From Flexilinea flocculi (lineage in GTDB: Bacteria > Chloroflexota > Anaerolineae > Anaerolineales > Anaerolineaceae), in assembly GCF_001192795.1 (NCBI RefSeq), contig NZ_DF968179.1, positions 62,001-126,000 on the forward strand: a DNA stretch of 64,000 bases, written 5' to 3'. The stretch's first letter is position 1. Each line of letters opens with the position of its first letter. Positions 52,140 through 61,915 of the stretch are shown piece by piece. A program made the position numbers and the translations under genes. The notes beneath the pieces were generated by a model. It searched no databases, was not told the DNA's origin, and was given only the letters and a program-made list of their open reading frames with translations.

Positions 52140-54326
52140 TTAAGGAAGATCCGTTCGTTGTCTTTTAACCAATTCGGCGAAATGCCCGTTGCGATTGATC
52201 AGCGTCTCATAATTGCCATCTTCAAGAATTCGTCCTTTGTCCAGGACGATAATCCGGTCACAGTTTTTAATGGTGGATAATCGGTGAGCTATGATAATGC
52301 GCGTGCATTTCATCTGATCCAAGGCATCCGAAATCTGTTTTTGGGTAATATTGTCGAGTGCTGAGGTTGCTTCATCGAAAATTAGAATTTTTGGTCGATG
52401 CGCAATGGCTCTGGCAATCATCAGCCGTTGTTTTTGACCTCCGGAAATGCCTCCGTTGCCTTCCGAAATATATGTGAACATGCCCATCGGCATATTGCGG
52501 ATATCTTCTGCGATTCCTGCAATTTCTGCCGCCTTCCAGGCATCTTCTGTAGATGACTGAGGCGCTGCAAGAAGAATATTTGAACGTATATCCCCGGAAA
52601 AAAGTTTCCCGTTTTGCGTGACACTGCCAATATGGCTGCGCAGAGACTTCAGATCCAGCTTTAACAAATCTTTGCCATCATAATAAATAACGCCTTTTTG
52701 CGGCTTTTCAAATCCCAATAATAGACGAACCAGCGTCGACTTACCGGAACCGGTGGTGCCAACGATGGCCAGCGATTGTCCTGGTTTGATTTTAAGAGAA
52801 AAATCAGCAATGATGAAAGGCGTATCTTCTGTATAACGGAATGAAACGTGATTCATTTCTACCAGACCGGATATATGGCGAATCACTTCTTTCCCTTCCG
52901 AGATTTCAGGTTCCGTTTGTAGAATCGGATGAATAATTTCCAGAATTGGTTTCAAGTTCGCGAGCATAAGAGCGATGCCCGAGAATGACAAAATTGCAGA
53001 GCTTGCCATGCCATAGGAAACATTAAATGCCATATAATTTGCCGTGCTGATATGGTTCATCGCTGTAGTGAAATAGATCAAGATCGATCCTGCCATGGCT
53101 ATCAGACCGGCTGCAACTGGCTGCATTTTCAGCATCCAGGGCAGATCGTACGATAATTCTGCATTGGTTTTATAGGATTCCGCCCATTTTGTGAACGCTC
53201 TTTTTTCAGCTCCGGATAGTTTGATTTTTTGAATTCCTGAAAATAATCCGAAAACAAGGCCGTTTAATTTCGATGAGGAAATCATCTGTTTCTGGCTGAT
53301 TTGTATCTGTATGAAGATTGAAAGAATTGAATAAAGAAGCATGACAGCAAAAATCAGACAAGCTGGGACAAGCAGACTGGAGGCAAATAATGAAATCTGA
53401 AAAAGATATACCAACGAAACCACGGCGTTTAAACCGCTTGAGAATAATCCGTTTGCCAGCGTACTGCAAAAAACTGATACATATTGGCTGATACTGGCCA
53501 ACTCACCTGAGTTGTATTCTTTAAAAAAAGATGCTGGGAGTGACAGGATTCTTGCCATGGAAGCTGCTTCGGCGGCTGCTCTCATTTTCAGTAGCATCCG
53601 GTTTAAAACAAGACCTGAAAATAGCTTCATCAGCGTAGTAGAAAGTATCATGCCCACGAACACGAAAACGATCGGAAATAAAAAACGAACATTTTCAGCG
53701 GGGATGATACGTTCAAATAATAGCTTGTTTAAAAAAGGAGGTATAAAACCAAGTGCCGTTATCAACGTGGTTGAAAAAAACAGCGCTGCATAGTCTGCTT
53801 TTGAAAGCGCTTCAAAAATGAACACGAACAAATCCCTGGCTTTCAGAGACCTCAATGGGAAAGGTTTATAAAAACAATAAGCATCTTCAAGAATCTGATC
53901 TTTTGATTTTCGATTGATTCTTACTTTTTGTTTGCTCTGATAATCGTAATAGCTATATCCGGTAAAACCATCTGGCAGTAAAGCGGCTGCATCACCTTGT
54001 TTTGTTCGTGCGAGCAACGGTCCAATTGAATCTTTGTACCAGTTATTTTCCAAACGAACTCTTCTGCGCATGATTCCGGCGGGTCTCAGCAGATACTCTA
54101 AAATTTCGTCGGTTTCTTCCAATTTTTCAGGGATTTCTTTTGATTTTATTTGATAGAATCGAAGAATTTCACTGATTGCATCCTGCGTTTTTTTTCGATC
54201 AGTTCGGATTACAGCGGAAGCATCTTTTTTACCCGAAACTACAGAAGCAAGTCCATATAAGGACTGCTCCAAAGATTCTTGATCGTTCAGAATTCTTGTT
54301 TTGATCTGATCATCAAACCAGCCCAT
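52140..54326 (-). CDS. NHLM-type bacteriocin export ABC transporter, second permease/ATPase
   Basis: This 728-residue half-transporter lacks a peptidase domain. An N-terminal cytosolic region (about 1-165) precedes six membrane helices (about 170-460) and an ATPase with Walker A 'GTTGSGKST', signature 'ISGGQKQRL' and Walker B 'ILIFDEATSALD'. It corresponds to the second ABC subunit of NHLM/NHLP natural-product export systems, in which it pairs with a C39 peptidase-type ABC protein. It follows the C39 transporter by 82 bp on the same strand. All ATPase motifs are intact. Confidence 0.9.
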   Translation of the reverse strand: MGWFDDQIKTRILNDQESLEQSLYGLASVVSGKKDASAVIRTDRKKTQDAISEILRFYQIKSKEIPEKLEETDEILEYLLRPAGIMRRRVRLENNWYKDSIGPLLARTKQGDAAALLPDGFTGYSYYDYQSKQKVRINRKSKDQILEDAYCFYKPFPLRSLKARDLFVFIFEALSKADYAALFFSTTLITALGFIPPFLNKLLFERIIPAENVRFLFPIVFVFVGMILSTTLMKLFSGLVLNRMLLKMRAAAEAASMARILSLPASFFKEYNSGELASISQYVSVFCSTLANGLFSSGLNAVVSLVYLFQISLFASSLLVPACLIFAVMLLYSILSIFIQIQISQKQMISSSKLNGLVFGLFSGIQKIKLSGAEKRAFTKWAESYKTNAELSYDLPWMLKMQPVAAGLIAMAGSILIYFTTAMNHISTANYMAFNVSYGMASSAILSFSGIALMLANLKPILEIIHPILQTEPEISEGKEVIRHISGLVEMNHVSFRYTEDTPFIIADFSLKIKPGQSLAIVGTTGSGKSTLVRLLLGFEKPQKGVIYYDGKDLLKLDLKSLRSHIGSVTQNGKLFSGDIRSNILLAAPQSSTEDAWKAAEIAGIAEDIRNMPMGMFTYISEGNGGISGGQKQRLMIARAIAHRPKILIFDEATSALDNITQKQISDALDQMKCTRIIIAHRLSTIKNCDRIIVLDKGRILEDGNYETLINRNGHFAELVKRQRTDLP

Positions 54327-54408
54327 ACATGCGCTCCTACAAGTTGAAGAGTAAGGAAAAAGGATGGTAAATCGTTTTTTAAAGCGTTTTTCTGCACAGT
54401 TGCTTGAT

Positions 54409-56553
54409 TTAATCCGTTGAAATCAACTTTTGATAGAGTCCTCCGGCTGAATAAAGTGCCTCGTGAGTGCCTCGTTCAGCAATCATGCCATGATCCAGAA
54501 CAATAATCTCATCACAATCACGGATCGTTGATAATCGATGCGCAATAATGATGCAGGTTATTCCGCGATCTTTTATCGATTTTATAACCTCAGATTCAGT
54601 TTTTGAATCCAATGCAGAGGTCGCTTCATCTAAAATCAGAATTGTTGGATCTTGTGAAAGCACGCGTGCAATTTCCAAACGCTGCCGTTGTCCGCCGGAA
54701 AAATTTTTTCCGTCTTCAAGCAATCGATGATTATAACCACCTTCTCTCTGGATGATATCGTCGTGAATACCGGCATCACGTGCTGCCAGGATCATTTCAA
54801 AATCTTCAATTGCGGAATCCCATAATTTAATATTGTCTGCGACAGTGTCTTCGAAAAGGACAATATCCTGATCAACAACGGCAACCGAACCGGTAAAAAC
54901 CTCCCGATTAATTTGGTCGCGGGTCAGACCGTCATAAAGAATTTCACCGCTCCAGGGACGATATAAACCGGATATGACTTTTGATAATGTGGATTTTCCG
55001 CTGCCGGATAACCCTACAACCGCAACTTTTGATCCCGGATGAAGGCTCATGTTGAAATCCCTGATGATCGGTTCCTCCAACTTCGAATAACCAAAAGTTA
55101 CATTTTTAAGTTCGAGTTCACCGGAGAGTTTTTGCAGTGGTTCAGCACTGGATACGTGACGATATTCGGTATCAGATTTATAGTCCATTACATCATCAAT
55201 GCGTTCCATTGCCGTTCGCATTTCCTGAATGCTTTGGCCTGTTGAAATCAGTGAGTTGACAGGATTCATAAATGAACCGGTCAATCCTTGAAAAGCAAGG
55301 AGTGCGCCTACAGAAAAATCCTTTTGTATAATCAGGAGAATTCCAACCGACAAGATCAGTAAATTACAAATTTCCTGCAAAAAAAGAGGAATTGATCCTA
55401 AAAATTGATTGATTTTGACAGTTTTTCCGCTGAGAGCGATGACAGAAGCCTGGTATCCTGCCCATCTTTCAAAAAAACCATTTTCAGCTCCGGATGCCTT
55501 AATCGTTTCGATCATATCAATTCCTGATACGGTCGCAGCTGTAAGTTTTCCGGAATCCCTCATCAATACGCGTGTCAGATTCATACGTTTTTTGGAGATG
55601 TAATCCGCCATCAGCAGGTTGAAAAATACAGCTGTTAAGCCTATGACCGTCAAACTGAGATTATATTTCAGCATAAATACGAAATAAAAAATCATCAGTC
55701 CGAAATTGATCAAAACAGCAGAAAGATCTGTGATGGTGATTTCAGCTATCTGATCGTTGGACTGTTGTCGTGCTGCAATATCCCCAGCCAACCGCTGTGA
55801 GAAAAAATCCATCGGTAAATGCAAAACATGCCACATAAACATCGCATTCGATGAAATTGCCAATTTCCCTTTCAGTTTTTCCATGAAAGTGGTTTTGATG
55901 GTTAATACGATAATTTGGATAACTACAGCTATGGTTAAAATCAACAGTAACGGGAATAACCAGTCAGGATGACCCGCTGTTAAAATGTGATCCAGAAAAA
56001 TTCTGGATGCAATGGGATTCAGAATTCCAATGATCGCTGTAAGAATTCCAGTCAAGGAGATAAAGAGGAGGGGAATAAACGCGTTTGATAACCTTTTCGT
56101 CAAAAAGCTGAGTACACTTTTCGGCGAACCACCGGGAACGAATGATTCAGATTTCTCAAAACGCAGACAAATTCCGGTAAAAGATCTATTAAATTCTTCA
56201 AGCGGAACTTCAATCATCCCTTTTGCGGGATCATTAATGATCGCTTTTGTTTTGGTGAAGCCCTTCAAAACGACAAAATGATTGAAATTCCAATGAATAA
56301 TAACCGGCATGGGTATGCTCATCAGTTTCTCAACACTGTATCGATACCCTGAAGCGGTTAAACCATACCTGCGTGCTGCTTTTACAATATTGATCGCTTT
56401 CGATCCATTTCTTGAAATTCCACAATCAATGCGAACCTGTTCTAACGGGACCCATTTATTGAAATACGCTAAAATCATTGTCAGACAGGCAGCACCGCAC
56501 TCTAAAGCTTCCATCTGCATAACCAGCGGCACTTTTTCAACTTTTTTTCTCAT
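54409..56553 (-). CDS. C39 peptidase-containing bacteriocin ABC transporter
   Basis: This transporter cuts double-glycine leaders and exports the core peptide. ATG 56553 is chosen (714 residues) with AAGGAT upstream; an earlier frame would enter the accessory gene. The C39 domain has Cys19 in 'MEALECGAACL', His92 in 'HWNFNHFVVLKGF' and Asp108 in 'IINDPAKG'. Six membrane helices and an ATPase ('GLSGSGKST', 'FSGGQRQRL', 'ILILDEATSALD') follow. Catalytic residues are all present. It lies between the HlyD-like gene and the second ABC gene. Confidence 0.95.
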   Translation of the reverse strand: MRKKVEKVPLVMQMEALECGAACLTMILAYFNKWVPLEQVRIDCGISRNGSKAINIVKAARRYGLTASGYRYSVEKLMSIPMPVIIHWNFNHFVVLKGFTKTKAIINDPAKGMIEVPLEEFNRSFTGICLRFEKSESFVPGGSPKSVLSFLTKRLSNAFIPLLFISLTGILTAIIGILNPIASRIFLDHILTAGHPDWLFPLLLILTIAVVIQIIVLTIKTTFMEKLKGKLAISSNAMFMWHVLHLPMDFFSQRLAGDIAARQQSNDQIAEITITDLSAVLINFGLMIFYFVFMLKYNLSLTVIGLTAVFFNLLMADYISKKRMNLTRVLMRDSGKLTAATVSGIDMIETIKASGAENGFFERWAGYQASVIALSGKTVKINQFLGSIPLFLQEICNLLILSVGILLIIQKDFSVGALLAFQGLTGSFMNPVNSLISTGQSIQEMRTAMERIDDVMDYKSDTEYRHVSSAEPLQKLSGELELKNVTFGYSKLEEPIIRDFNMSLHPGSKVAVVGLSGSGKSTLSKVISGLYRPWSGEILYDGLTRDQINREVFTGSVAVVDQDIVLFEDTVADNIKLWDSAIEDFEMILAARDAGIHDDIIQREGGYNHRLLEDGKNFSGGQRQRLEIARVLSQDPTILILDEATSALDSKTESEVIKSIKDRGITCIIIAHRLSTIRDCDEIIVLDHGMIAERGTHEALYSAGGLYQKLISTD

Positions 56554-56569
56554 ATGTTGAGTATCCTTA

Positions 56570-57058
56570 TTATCGATCAAATATAAGATCAATAGGCTTT
56601 ATCGTGTCAGTGGTAATTTTTATGGATAAAAACTGATGATCTGCGATTTCTTCTGATGGAATCAGGATGATTTTCTGGTTCCATGGAGATTGAATCATCT
56701 TGTCTGCCTGATACGCCCCAATTTCAACGCTCACTTCTTCTTTTGAGATCGGATCTGGAGAGATGCTTTGAATTTTTCCTTCTTTTTCATCAATTTTGAC
56801 GACCATACCGGGTGATAATGATTGCGCCTCTTCAACCGGAAGAAAACAAACGATACCATCCTCTGAAAAAATACCTTGGGCTTGAACCACAACCGGCAGA
56901 TTCGCAGAAAAAGCCCAAAATATGACCACTACGGCTAAAATCAAAAAAAGGCTGATGATCAGCCAGATACTCGGATTCGGCACCCGTATATAGTCATTTA
57001 ATTGTTCAGGAGAAGCGATGTGATCAAGGCTTTCCTTTCGAAAGAGGTTTTCGTTCAT
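56570..57058 (-). CDS. NHLM-type secretion accessory protein (short HlyD-like)
   Basis: This 162-residue protein has one membrane helix (about 30-52, 'IWLIISLFLILAVVVIFWAF') and a short periplasmic-side beta domain containing 'VVQAQGIFSEDGIVCFLPVEEAQSLSPGMVVKI' region. It resembles the truncated membrane-fusion subunit of NHLM bacteriocin systems and lacks the coiled-coil hairpin of Gram-negative HlyD. The stop is 16 bp before the C39 transporter start. It should couple the exporter to the outside. Confidence 0.88.
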   Translation of the reverse strand: MNENLFRKESLDHIASPEQLNDYIRVPNPSIWLIISLFLILAVVVIFWAFSANLPVVVQAQGIFSEDGIVCFLPVEEAQSLSPGMVVKIDEKEGKIQSISPDPISKEEVSVEIGAYQADKMIQSPWNQKIILIPSEEIADHQFLSIKITTDTIKPIDLIFDR

Positions 57059-57121
57059 ACATGTCCTCTCTGGAAAAACAGATTTAATCCAATGTAATGA
57101 TTTATTATAAAAATCTGATCC

Positions 57122-57208
57122 GACAATTCGAAATTTGGGGAGGATTCTTTGTTGTTGTGATGTTTTTCCTGATTGATTCGAACATCAAGTCAATATTTTG
57201 AATCACTG
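57122..57208. repeat. Short dispersed element between precursor and exporter
   Basis: GACAATTCGAAATTTGGGG and CAATATTTTGAATCACTG bound 87 bp. AATCTGAT (57112-57119) and AATCAGAT (57209-57216) flank it. The internal TTGATTCGAACATCAA motif is present, and the long stem is missing. Confidence 0.65.
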
Positions 57209-57234
57209 AATCAGATTGAATTCAAGCCTTTTTT

Positions 57235-57468
57235 TTATCCCGTGTATCCATGCGGACAGGTACCGCCGTTTTTCAGAGGACATATCCAGTCTTTATGAAG
57301 AAGACGGTTTGCAGCGGCACAAGCGGTACACCAACTGTTACCTGAGCCGCCGGAAATTGCATCCAACATCGTTTCTGATAATTCTTTATCTTCTATATAA
57401 TCATGAGGGGAAGATTTCGGAAGAGGCAGACTCTTGTTTTCATCGTTTTGATTTTTGAGTATAGGCAT
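57235..57468 (-). CDS. Cys-rich peptide precursor with double-glycine leader
   Basis: I start the gene at ATG 57468 (77 residues); an upstream TTG would add 11 residues. The first 41 residues form an acidic leader ending 'LSETMLDAISGG', a textbook C39 cleavage site. The released peptide would be 36 residues, rich in Gly, Ala and aromatic residues, with cysteines at core positions 6, 9, 22 and 30. Two disulfides or another thiol-based modification would be possible. No LanM, YcaO, radical SAM or other modifying enzyme lies in the window. It sits at the head of the exporter genes on the same strand. A bacteriocin or signalling peptide is the likely function. Confidence 0.8.
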   Translation of the reverse strand: MPILKNQNDENKSLPLPKSSPHDYIEDKELSETMLDAISGGSGNSWCTACAAANRLLHKDWICPLKNGGTCPHGYTG

Positions 57469-57518
57469 ATGATTTCTTCGTGGATCAATAATTTGTATCA
57501 AACTGTGTCTGAACCATG

Positions 57519-57638
57519 CAGCAATTCAAAACATGGGAAAGATTTCATGTTGGTGTGTATTTTTTCACTTTATGCAAAAACGATACACCAGCAATCTGTC
57601 GCTCATAATTTCGGGGAGTTTCCGAATTTCGAATTACT
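57519..57638. repeat. Dispersed palindromic element upstream of the precursor
   Basis: CAGCAATTCAAAACATGG and CCGAATTTCGAATTACT bound 120 bp. The imperfect stem TGTTGGTGTGTATTTTTTCA pairs with the TGCAAAAACGATACACCAGC region. Confidence 0.82.
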
Positions 57639-57652
57639 ATGAGGTGTGTATT

Positions 57653-58975
57653 TTATTCAATCAATCCATAGAACTGCGGTAATCTCTCACAAGGGGTGTC
57701 GCTGTATTGAACTGCACTGGATAATTTCTTTTCGGCATTGTAACACGAATCATCCGAATGGGCATGAATTGTAAAAAGAGGTTCACCCTGGGTAATGCGA
57801 TCTCCGACTTTGTGATGCACGATGATTCCAACGCGGTGGTCTATCGAGTCAGTTTTTTTAATGCGTCCTGCGCCTAAGTCAACGGATGTTTCACCAATGA
57901 TTCTGGCATTGATTTCTGAAAGCCACCCGGTTTTGGGTGCTGAGACAACTCGGATGACTGGCGCTTTTGGAAATTTTTCCAGATTATCCAAATAAGAGAT
58001 GTCACCTTTTTGAAGCGAAACAAGCTGCTTCAGACTTTCAAAGGCTTTACCGCTATTCAGCGCGTCTTCAACCATGATTCTTGCCTGTTCCTTCGTATCA
58101 GCTTTTTGTCCCATCATCAGAAGAATTGCTGAGGATTCGATGCAGTGTTCTCTAAGATCTGGCGCAGCGGGTTCTCCACGCAGTAAGGCGACCGCTTCTT
58201 TAACTTCCAGAATGTTACCGACGGCAAAACCCAACGGCTGGTTCATATCTGAAAGTTCTGCTTTAACGAATCTTCCGTTGTTTTTCCCGATTGCAACCAT
58301 TAATTTTGCTAATTTTGTGGCATCTTCGAGGTTTTCCATGAAAGCGCCGCAGCCAACTTTTACATCCAACAAAATTGCATGGGTTCCGACAGCGAGTTTT
58401 TTACTCATGATCGAGGATGCAATCAATGGCATTGCCGGAACTGTACCGGTGACGTCTCGCAGGGCGTACATTTTTCCATCTGCAGGCGCCAGGTCTGCAG
58501 ATTGACCTGAAAGGACCGTATGATACGTCAGATACTGTTGAAGGAATTCATCTTTTGTTAAATTCAATCGCATTCCCGGAATAGACTCTAATTTGTCAAT
58601 GGTTCCGCCGCTGTATCCCAATCCTCTGCCGGACATCTTTGCAACAGCCAGACCGCAGGATGTTACAATCGGCTGAACAATCAGCGTCGTTTTGTCTCCG
58701 ACACCACCGGTAGAATGCTTATCCACAGCTTGATTGACTTTAATCCCGTTGACAACTTCTTCCAGAGAAAGCATTTCTCCGGATTGCGCCATGGCTCTTG
58801 TTAATGCGGCGGTTTCAACATCCGTCATTCCCTTGCATAGAATTGCCATTGCCCAGGCAGCTGCCTGATAATCCGGAATATCGCCTTGGGTATATCCCCG
58901 GATGAAAAAGGCTATCTCATCGTTTGTAAGTTCTTCTCCGTCCCGTTTTTTGATAATGATATCCACAGCATTCAT
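57653..58975 (-). CDS. Pyrimidine-nucleoside (thymidine) phosphorylase
   Basis: The enzyme converts thymidine or uridine and phosphate to base and (deoxy)ribose-1-phosphate in salvage. The 440 residues match the type II family: 'VDIIIKKRDGEELTNDEIAFFI' region at the start, 'VDKHSTGGVGDKTTLI' near 84-99, signature 'KMSGRGLGYSGGTIDKLESIPG' region (about 113-135) and the C-terminal 'GDRITQGEPLFTIHAH' domain. Whether it is specific (DeoA) or broad (Pdp) cannot be told. It starts 9 bp from the stop of the next lipoprotein gene on the same strand. Confidence 0.95.
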   Translation of the reverse strand: MNAVDIIIKKRDGEELTNDEIAFFIRGYTQGDIPDYQAAAWAMAILCKGMTDVETAALTRAMAQSGEMLSLEEVVNGIKVNQAVDKHSTGGVGDKTTLIVQPIVTSCGLAVAKMSGRGLGYSGGTIDKLESIPGMRLNLTKDEFLQQYLTYHTVLSGQSADLAPADGKMYALRDVTGTVPAMPLIASSIMSKKLAVGTHAILLDVKVGCGAFMENLEDATKLAKLMVAIGKNNGRFVKAELSDMNQPLGFAVGNILEVKEAVALLRGEPAAPDLREHCIESSAILLMMGQKADTKEQARIMVEDALNSGKAFESLKQLVSLQKGDISYLDNLEKFPKAPVIRVVSAPKTGWLSEINARIIGETSVDLGAGRIKKTDSIDHRVGIIVHHKVGDRITQGEPLFTIHAHSDDSCYNAEKKLSSAVQYSDTPCERLPQFYGLIE

Positions 58976-58984
58976 TTCAACCTC

Positions 58985-59662
58985 TCATGGCAGTCTTATG
59001 ACAGGAAACCAGATGTTGGCATTGAATCCAAATTCATCCGCAGTAACTCCCTGACCGGTGATCTGCGGCACACCTGATTTACAGGTCCATTCATATGCAG
59101 TGGTATAACCGGTGACCGCCCCTGGGAGGGTAACATTTTCCATTCCAGGTTTTGCACATTCATTTTGAATAATTTCTGAAGGCTGAGTGGAAAAATCGAC
59201 TAATTCCGGACATTGCGGATATGAACTGGAATCGCATCCCCAGACTTGTCCATTGGCGCAGCGCCAGATCGTAATATGATTGGATGCTTCTGAAAGATCA
59301 ATTCCCATCGCCTGTAAAACAGATTCAGTTACTTCGTCGTTGGGGCTTTTTCCGATGTATTCACTTCCGGGTGTATTGATGGTACCGACTGCTTTGCAGT
59401 AATCCCAAGGATCATCAAAGGTTGTACCAGCCGGTAAGGTGTTGGATCCTAAAAGTATATTCATCTGGTTTGTCTGATTTTGAGGTTGATCGGAGACTAC
59501 TGTGGACTCTGTCTGCGAAAGTGCAGTTTGTCCGGATGCAGTCTGTTCTTCTGCTGGCGTATTTTGTATCGGATTCCGATTTTCACTGGGCAAATTTTTC
59601 AGACAGGCAGATACCATGAAAGGAACCAAAAAAATCCAGATCAGCGGAATTGTTTTTTTCAT
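58985..59662 (-). CDS. Hypothetical lipoprotein
   Basis: The 225-residue protein has a lipobox 'FMVSACLKN' with lipidated Cys20, a low-complexity Gln/Thr/Ser linker (about 25-65) and a globular part (about 70-225) with five cysteines, 'IWRCANGQVWGCDSSSYPQC' being the densest. I recognise no family. It is expected on the outer face of the membrane. It is upstream of the nucleoside phosphorylase on the same strand with a 9-bp gap and may share its transcript. Confidence 0.75.
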   Translation of the reverse strand: MKKTIPLIWIFLVPFMVSACLKNLPSENRNPIQNTPAEEQTASGQTALSQTESTVVSDQPQNQTNQMNILLGSNTLPAGTTFDDPWDYCKAVGTINTPGSEYIGKSPNDEVTESVLQAMGIDLSEASNHITIWRCANGQVWGCDSSSYPQCPELVDFSTQPSEIIQNECAKPGMENVTLPGAVTGYTTAYEWTCKSGVPQITGQGVTADEFGFNANIWFPVIRLP

Positions 59663-59726
59663 TTAAAGATCCTTTGAAATAATCTATTCCTATTGTAACA
59701 ATCATTTCTTGATATGAAAAGAAACG

Positions 59727-59850
59727 GTAGTTCGAAATATATACTTGCTATAAGAGCTAATCGAGAATAACTTTTAACTGTGATGGCTTCAGACTTCGCG
59801 CAAAAACATCACAGTAAAAAAAGAATCCACCCCATATTTCGCATTTCTGG
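59727..59850. repeat. Dispersed palindromic element with a flanking direct repeat
   Basis: GTAGTTCGAAATATATAC and CATATTTCGCATTTCTG bound about 124 bp. GAAACG lies directly outside both ends (59721-59726 and 59850-59855). ACTGTGATG pairs with CATCACAGT at the base of the centre. Elsewhere in the 59663-60054 spacer, a degenerate element end (59875-59890) and a TATAAT (59973-59978) before aspS are visible. Confidence 0.78.
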
Positions 59851-60054
59851 AAACGAAAGGTTTCGCAATAACGGCAATTCGAAATAACAACATATCTTTC
59901 ATTTCAAATGGTAAATCGCTGAATCATTGACTATTTTTCAGCCTTTTCGTCAAAAAACTTTAAGAAGGATAGTATAATACTTTCCCAATAATAATAAGCT
60001 CATGATTCATTTCTGTCTCATGAAGCATGTTGGCATGAAAAGAGGTGTTTTGTT

Positions 60055-61845
60055 ATGTATAAGACGCATACTTGTGGAGAGCTTCGAATTTCGGATATCG
60101 GAAAGACCGTAATTCTGGCTGGCTGGGTTCACCGATATCGCGATCACGGCGGAGTATATTTTATTGATCTTCGAGACCGTTTTGGATTGACGCAGGTTGT
60201 CATAAATCCGGAACTTTCTCAAGAATTGGCTGAAATTGCTCAAAGTGTTCGTTTTGAGTGGGTTCTCCAGATTACCGGAGAAGTTAAAGCTCGTCCTGAA
60301 GATGCAGAAAATTCAAATCTTTCGACGGGTGCAATTGAGGTTCATGCCACCAAAGCAGTTGTCTTGAATACCTGCAAACCACTTCCATTTTCAATCAATA
60401 AAGATGAGAATACTGACGAATTAATTCGTTTGAAATACCGGTTTTTGGATTTACGTCGACCGCGAATGTTACGGAACATTGAACTACGTCATCGCATTAT
60501 TAAATATATGCGCGATTTTCTCGATCAACGCGGATTTCTTGAAATTGAAACACCGATTCTTTTCAAAACGACTCCAGAAGGCGCAAGAGATTATTTGGTT
60601 CCATCCCGCATTTACCCCGGCCAATTTTATGCGCTTCCCCAAAGCCCACAGCAGTTGAAACAATTGCTACAGGTTGCAGGAGTCGAACGTTATTTCCAGA
60701 TTGCTCGCTGTTTTCGTGATGAAGATCAACGCGGCGACAGACAGCCGGAATTTACGCAGCTGGATATGGAAATGTCTTTTGTTGAGCGTGATGACATTCT
60801 GGACTTAGTAGAAGAATTGTTTACAAAGTTGTGTCAGGATATTGTTCCAGAGAAGAAAATTGTTTTCAGCCCATGGCCGAAGTTGACGTATCAGGAAGCG
60901 ATGGATCGGTTTGGTAAAGATGCTCCGGATATGCGCTTTGGCATGGAATTGGTCGATATCTCCGATTTAGCAAAAGATTGCGGTTTTTCGGTTTTTGAAT
61001 CTGCGATTAACGCCGGAGGCAGTGTACGCGGGATCAATGCGAAAACGCTTGGCGAGTATACACGGAAACAATTGGACGAATTAACTGAACAGGCAAAACT
61101 TTGGGGAGCAAAAGGTTTGGCTTATGTCAAAATCAGCCCGAATGGCGAAGAATCTTCCCCATTCAAGAAGTTTCTATCTGAAGAAAAATGGACTGAGCTT
61201 AAAAAACGCATGGAAGCTGAAAACGGGGATTTGCTGTTGTTTGTTTCGGATAGCAAAAAGGCCGTTGTTTATGACTGTCTTGCACGTCTCCGCGTCATGC
61301 TTGGAGACCGTTTAGGATTGCGTGATCCCAATAAATTAGCGTTTTGCTGGATCATTGACTTCCCATTGTTTGAGTGGAATGAAGATGAAAGCCGTTGGGA
61401 TTCAACCCATCATCCATTTACCAGACCGGTCAAAGCTGACTTTGATCTTTTGGAGACGGATCCTGGAAAAGTCCGCGGCGACCAATATGATATGGTGATG
61501 AATAATTACGAATTGGCTTCTGGCTCATTAAGAATTCATGAACGATCACTGCAGGAAAGAGTGTTCAAATTGATTGGACTTTCCCCGGAGGTTGCACAGG
61601 AAAGATTTCATCAGATGATGGATGCCTTTGAGTATGGGGCTCCCCCGCATGGCGGAATTGCTCCGGGAATCGATCGGTTTGTCATGCTTCTGGCTGATGA
61701 GCCAAATATTCGCGAAGTGATAGCCTTCCCGAAGAGCAATGCAGCACGGGATGTGATGAGTGATGCACCTTCGGAACCAATGCCGGGTCAATTAGAGGAA
61801 TTGCATCTGAAAGTGGTCCTTCCGGAACCGAAAAAATCCGAGTAA
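60055..61845 (+). CDS. aspS: Aspartyl-tRNA synthetase
   Basis: The enzyme charges tRNA-Asp. The 596 residues show the bacterial-type layout: anticodon-binding OB-fold (about 1-110, '[21 protein letters not shown]' region), class II motif 2 '[23 protein letters not shown]' region near 220-240, a GAD insert (about 290-410), and motif 3 '[14 protein letters not shown]' near 530. The length and GAD domain separate it from the archaeal type; discriminating versus non-discriminating use for tRNA-Asn cannot be told. No T-box is seen in its leader. A strong terminator follows. Confidence 0.97.
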   Translation: MYKTHTCGELRISDIGKTVILAGWVHRYRDHGGVYFIDLRDRFGLTQVVINPELSQELAEIAQSVRFEWVLQITGEVKARPEDAENSNLSTGAIEVHATKAVVLNTCKPLPFSINKDENTDELIRLKYRFLDLRRPRMLRNIELRHRIIKYMRDFLDQRGFLEIETPILFKTTPEGARDYLVPSRIYPGQFYALPQSPQQLKQLLQVAGVERYFQIARCFRDEDQRGDRQPEFTQLDMEMSFVERDDILDLVEELFTKLCQDIVPEKKIVFSPWPKLTYQEAMDRFGKDAPDMRFGMELVDISDLAKDCGFSVFESAINAGGSVRGINAKTLGEYTRKQLDELTEQAKLWGAKGLAYVKISPNGEESSPFKKFLSEEKWTELKKRMEAENGDLLLFVSDSKKAVVYDCLARLRVMLGDRLGLRDPNKLAFCWIIDFPLFEWNEDESRWDSTHHPFTRPVKADFDLLETDPGKVRGDQYDMVMNNYELASGSLRIHERSLQERVFKLIGLSPEVAQERFHQMMDAFEYGAPPHGGIAPGIDRFVMLLADEPNIREVIAFPKSNAARDVMSDAPSEPMPGQLEELHLKVVLPEPKKSE

Positions 61846-61851
61846 ATAGAG

Positions 61852-61891
61852 AAAAAAATGAGCGGCTGTTTTTCACAGCCGCTCATTTTTT
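61852..61891 (+). terminator. Terminator of aspS
   Basis: ATGAGCGGCTGT (61858-61869) pairs exactly with ACAGCCGCTCAT (61875-61886), followed by a T run, 6 bp past the aspS stop. Confidence 0.95.
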
Positions 61892-61915
61892 GAATTTGCA
61901 TGTTGTCGAGTCTGT

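Noticed and set aside
59973-60054. T-box leader in front of aspS
   Set aside because: No T-box consensus or antiterminator/terminator pair is visible; only a TATAAT and a short leader are seen.
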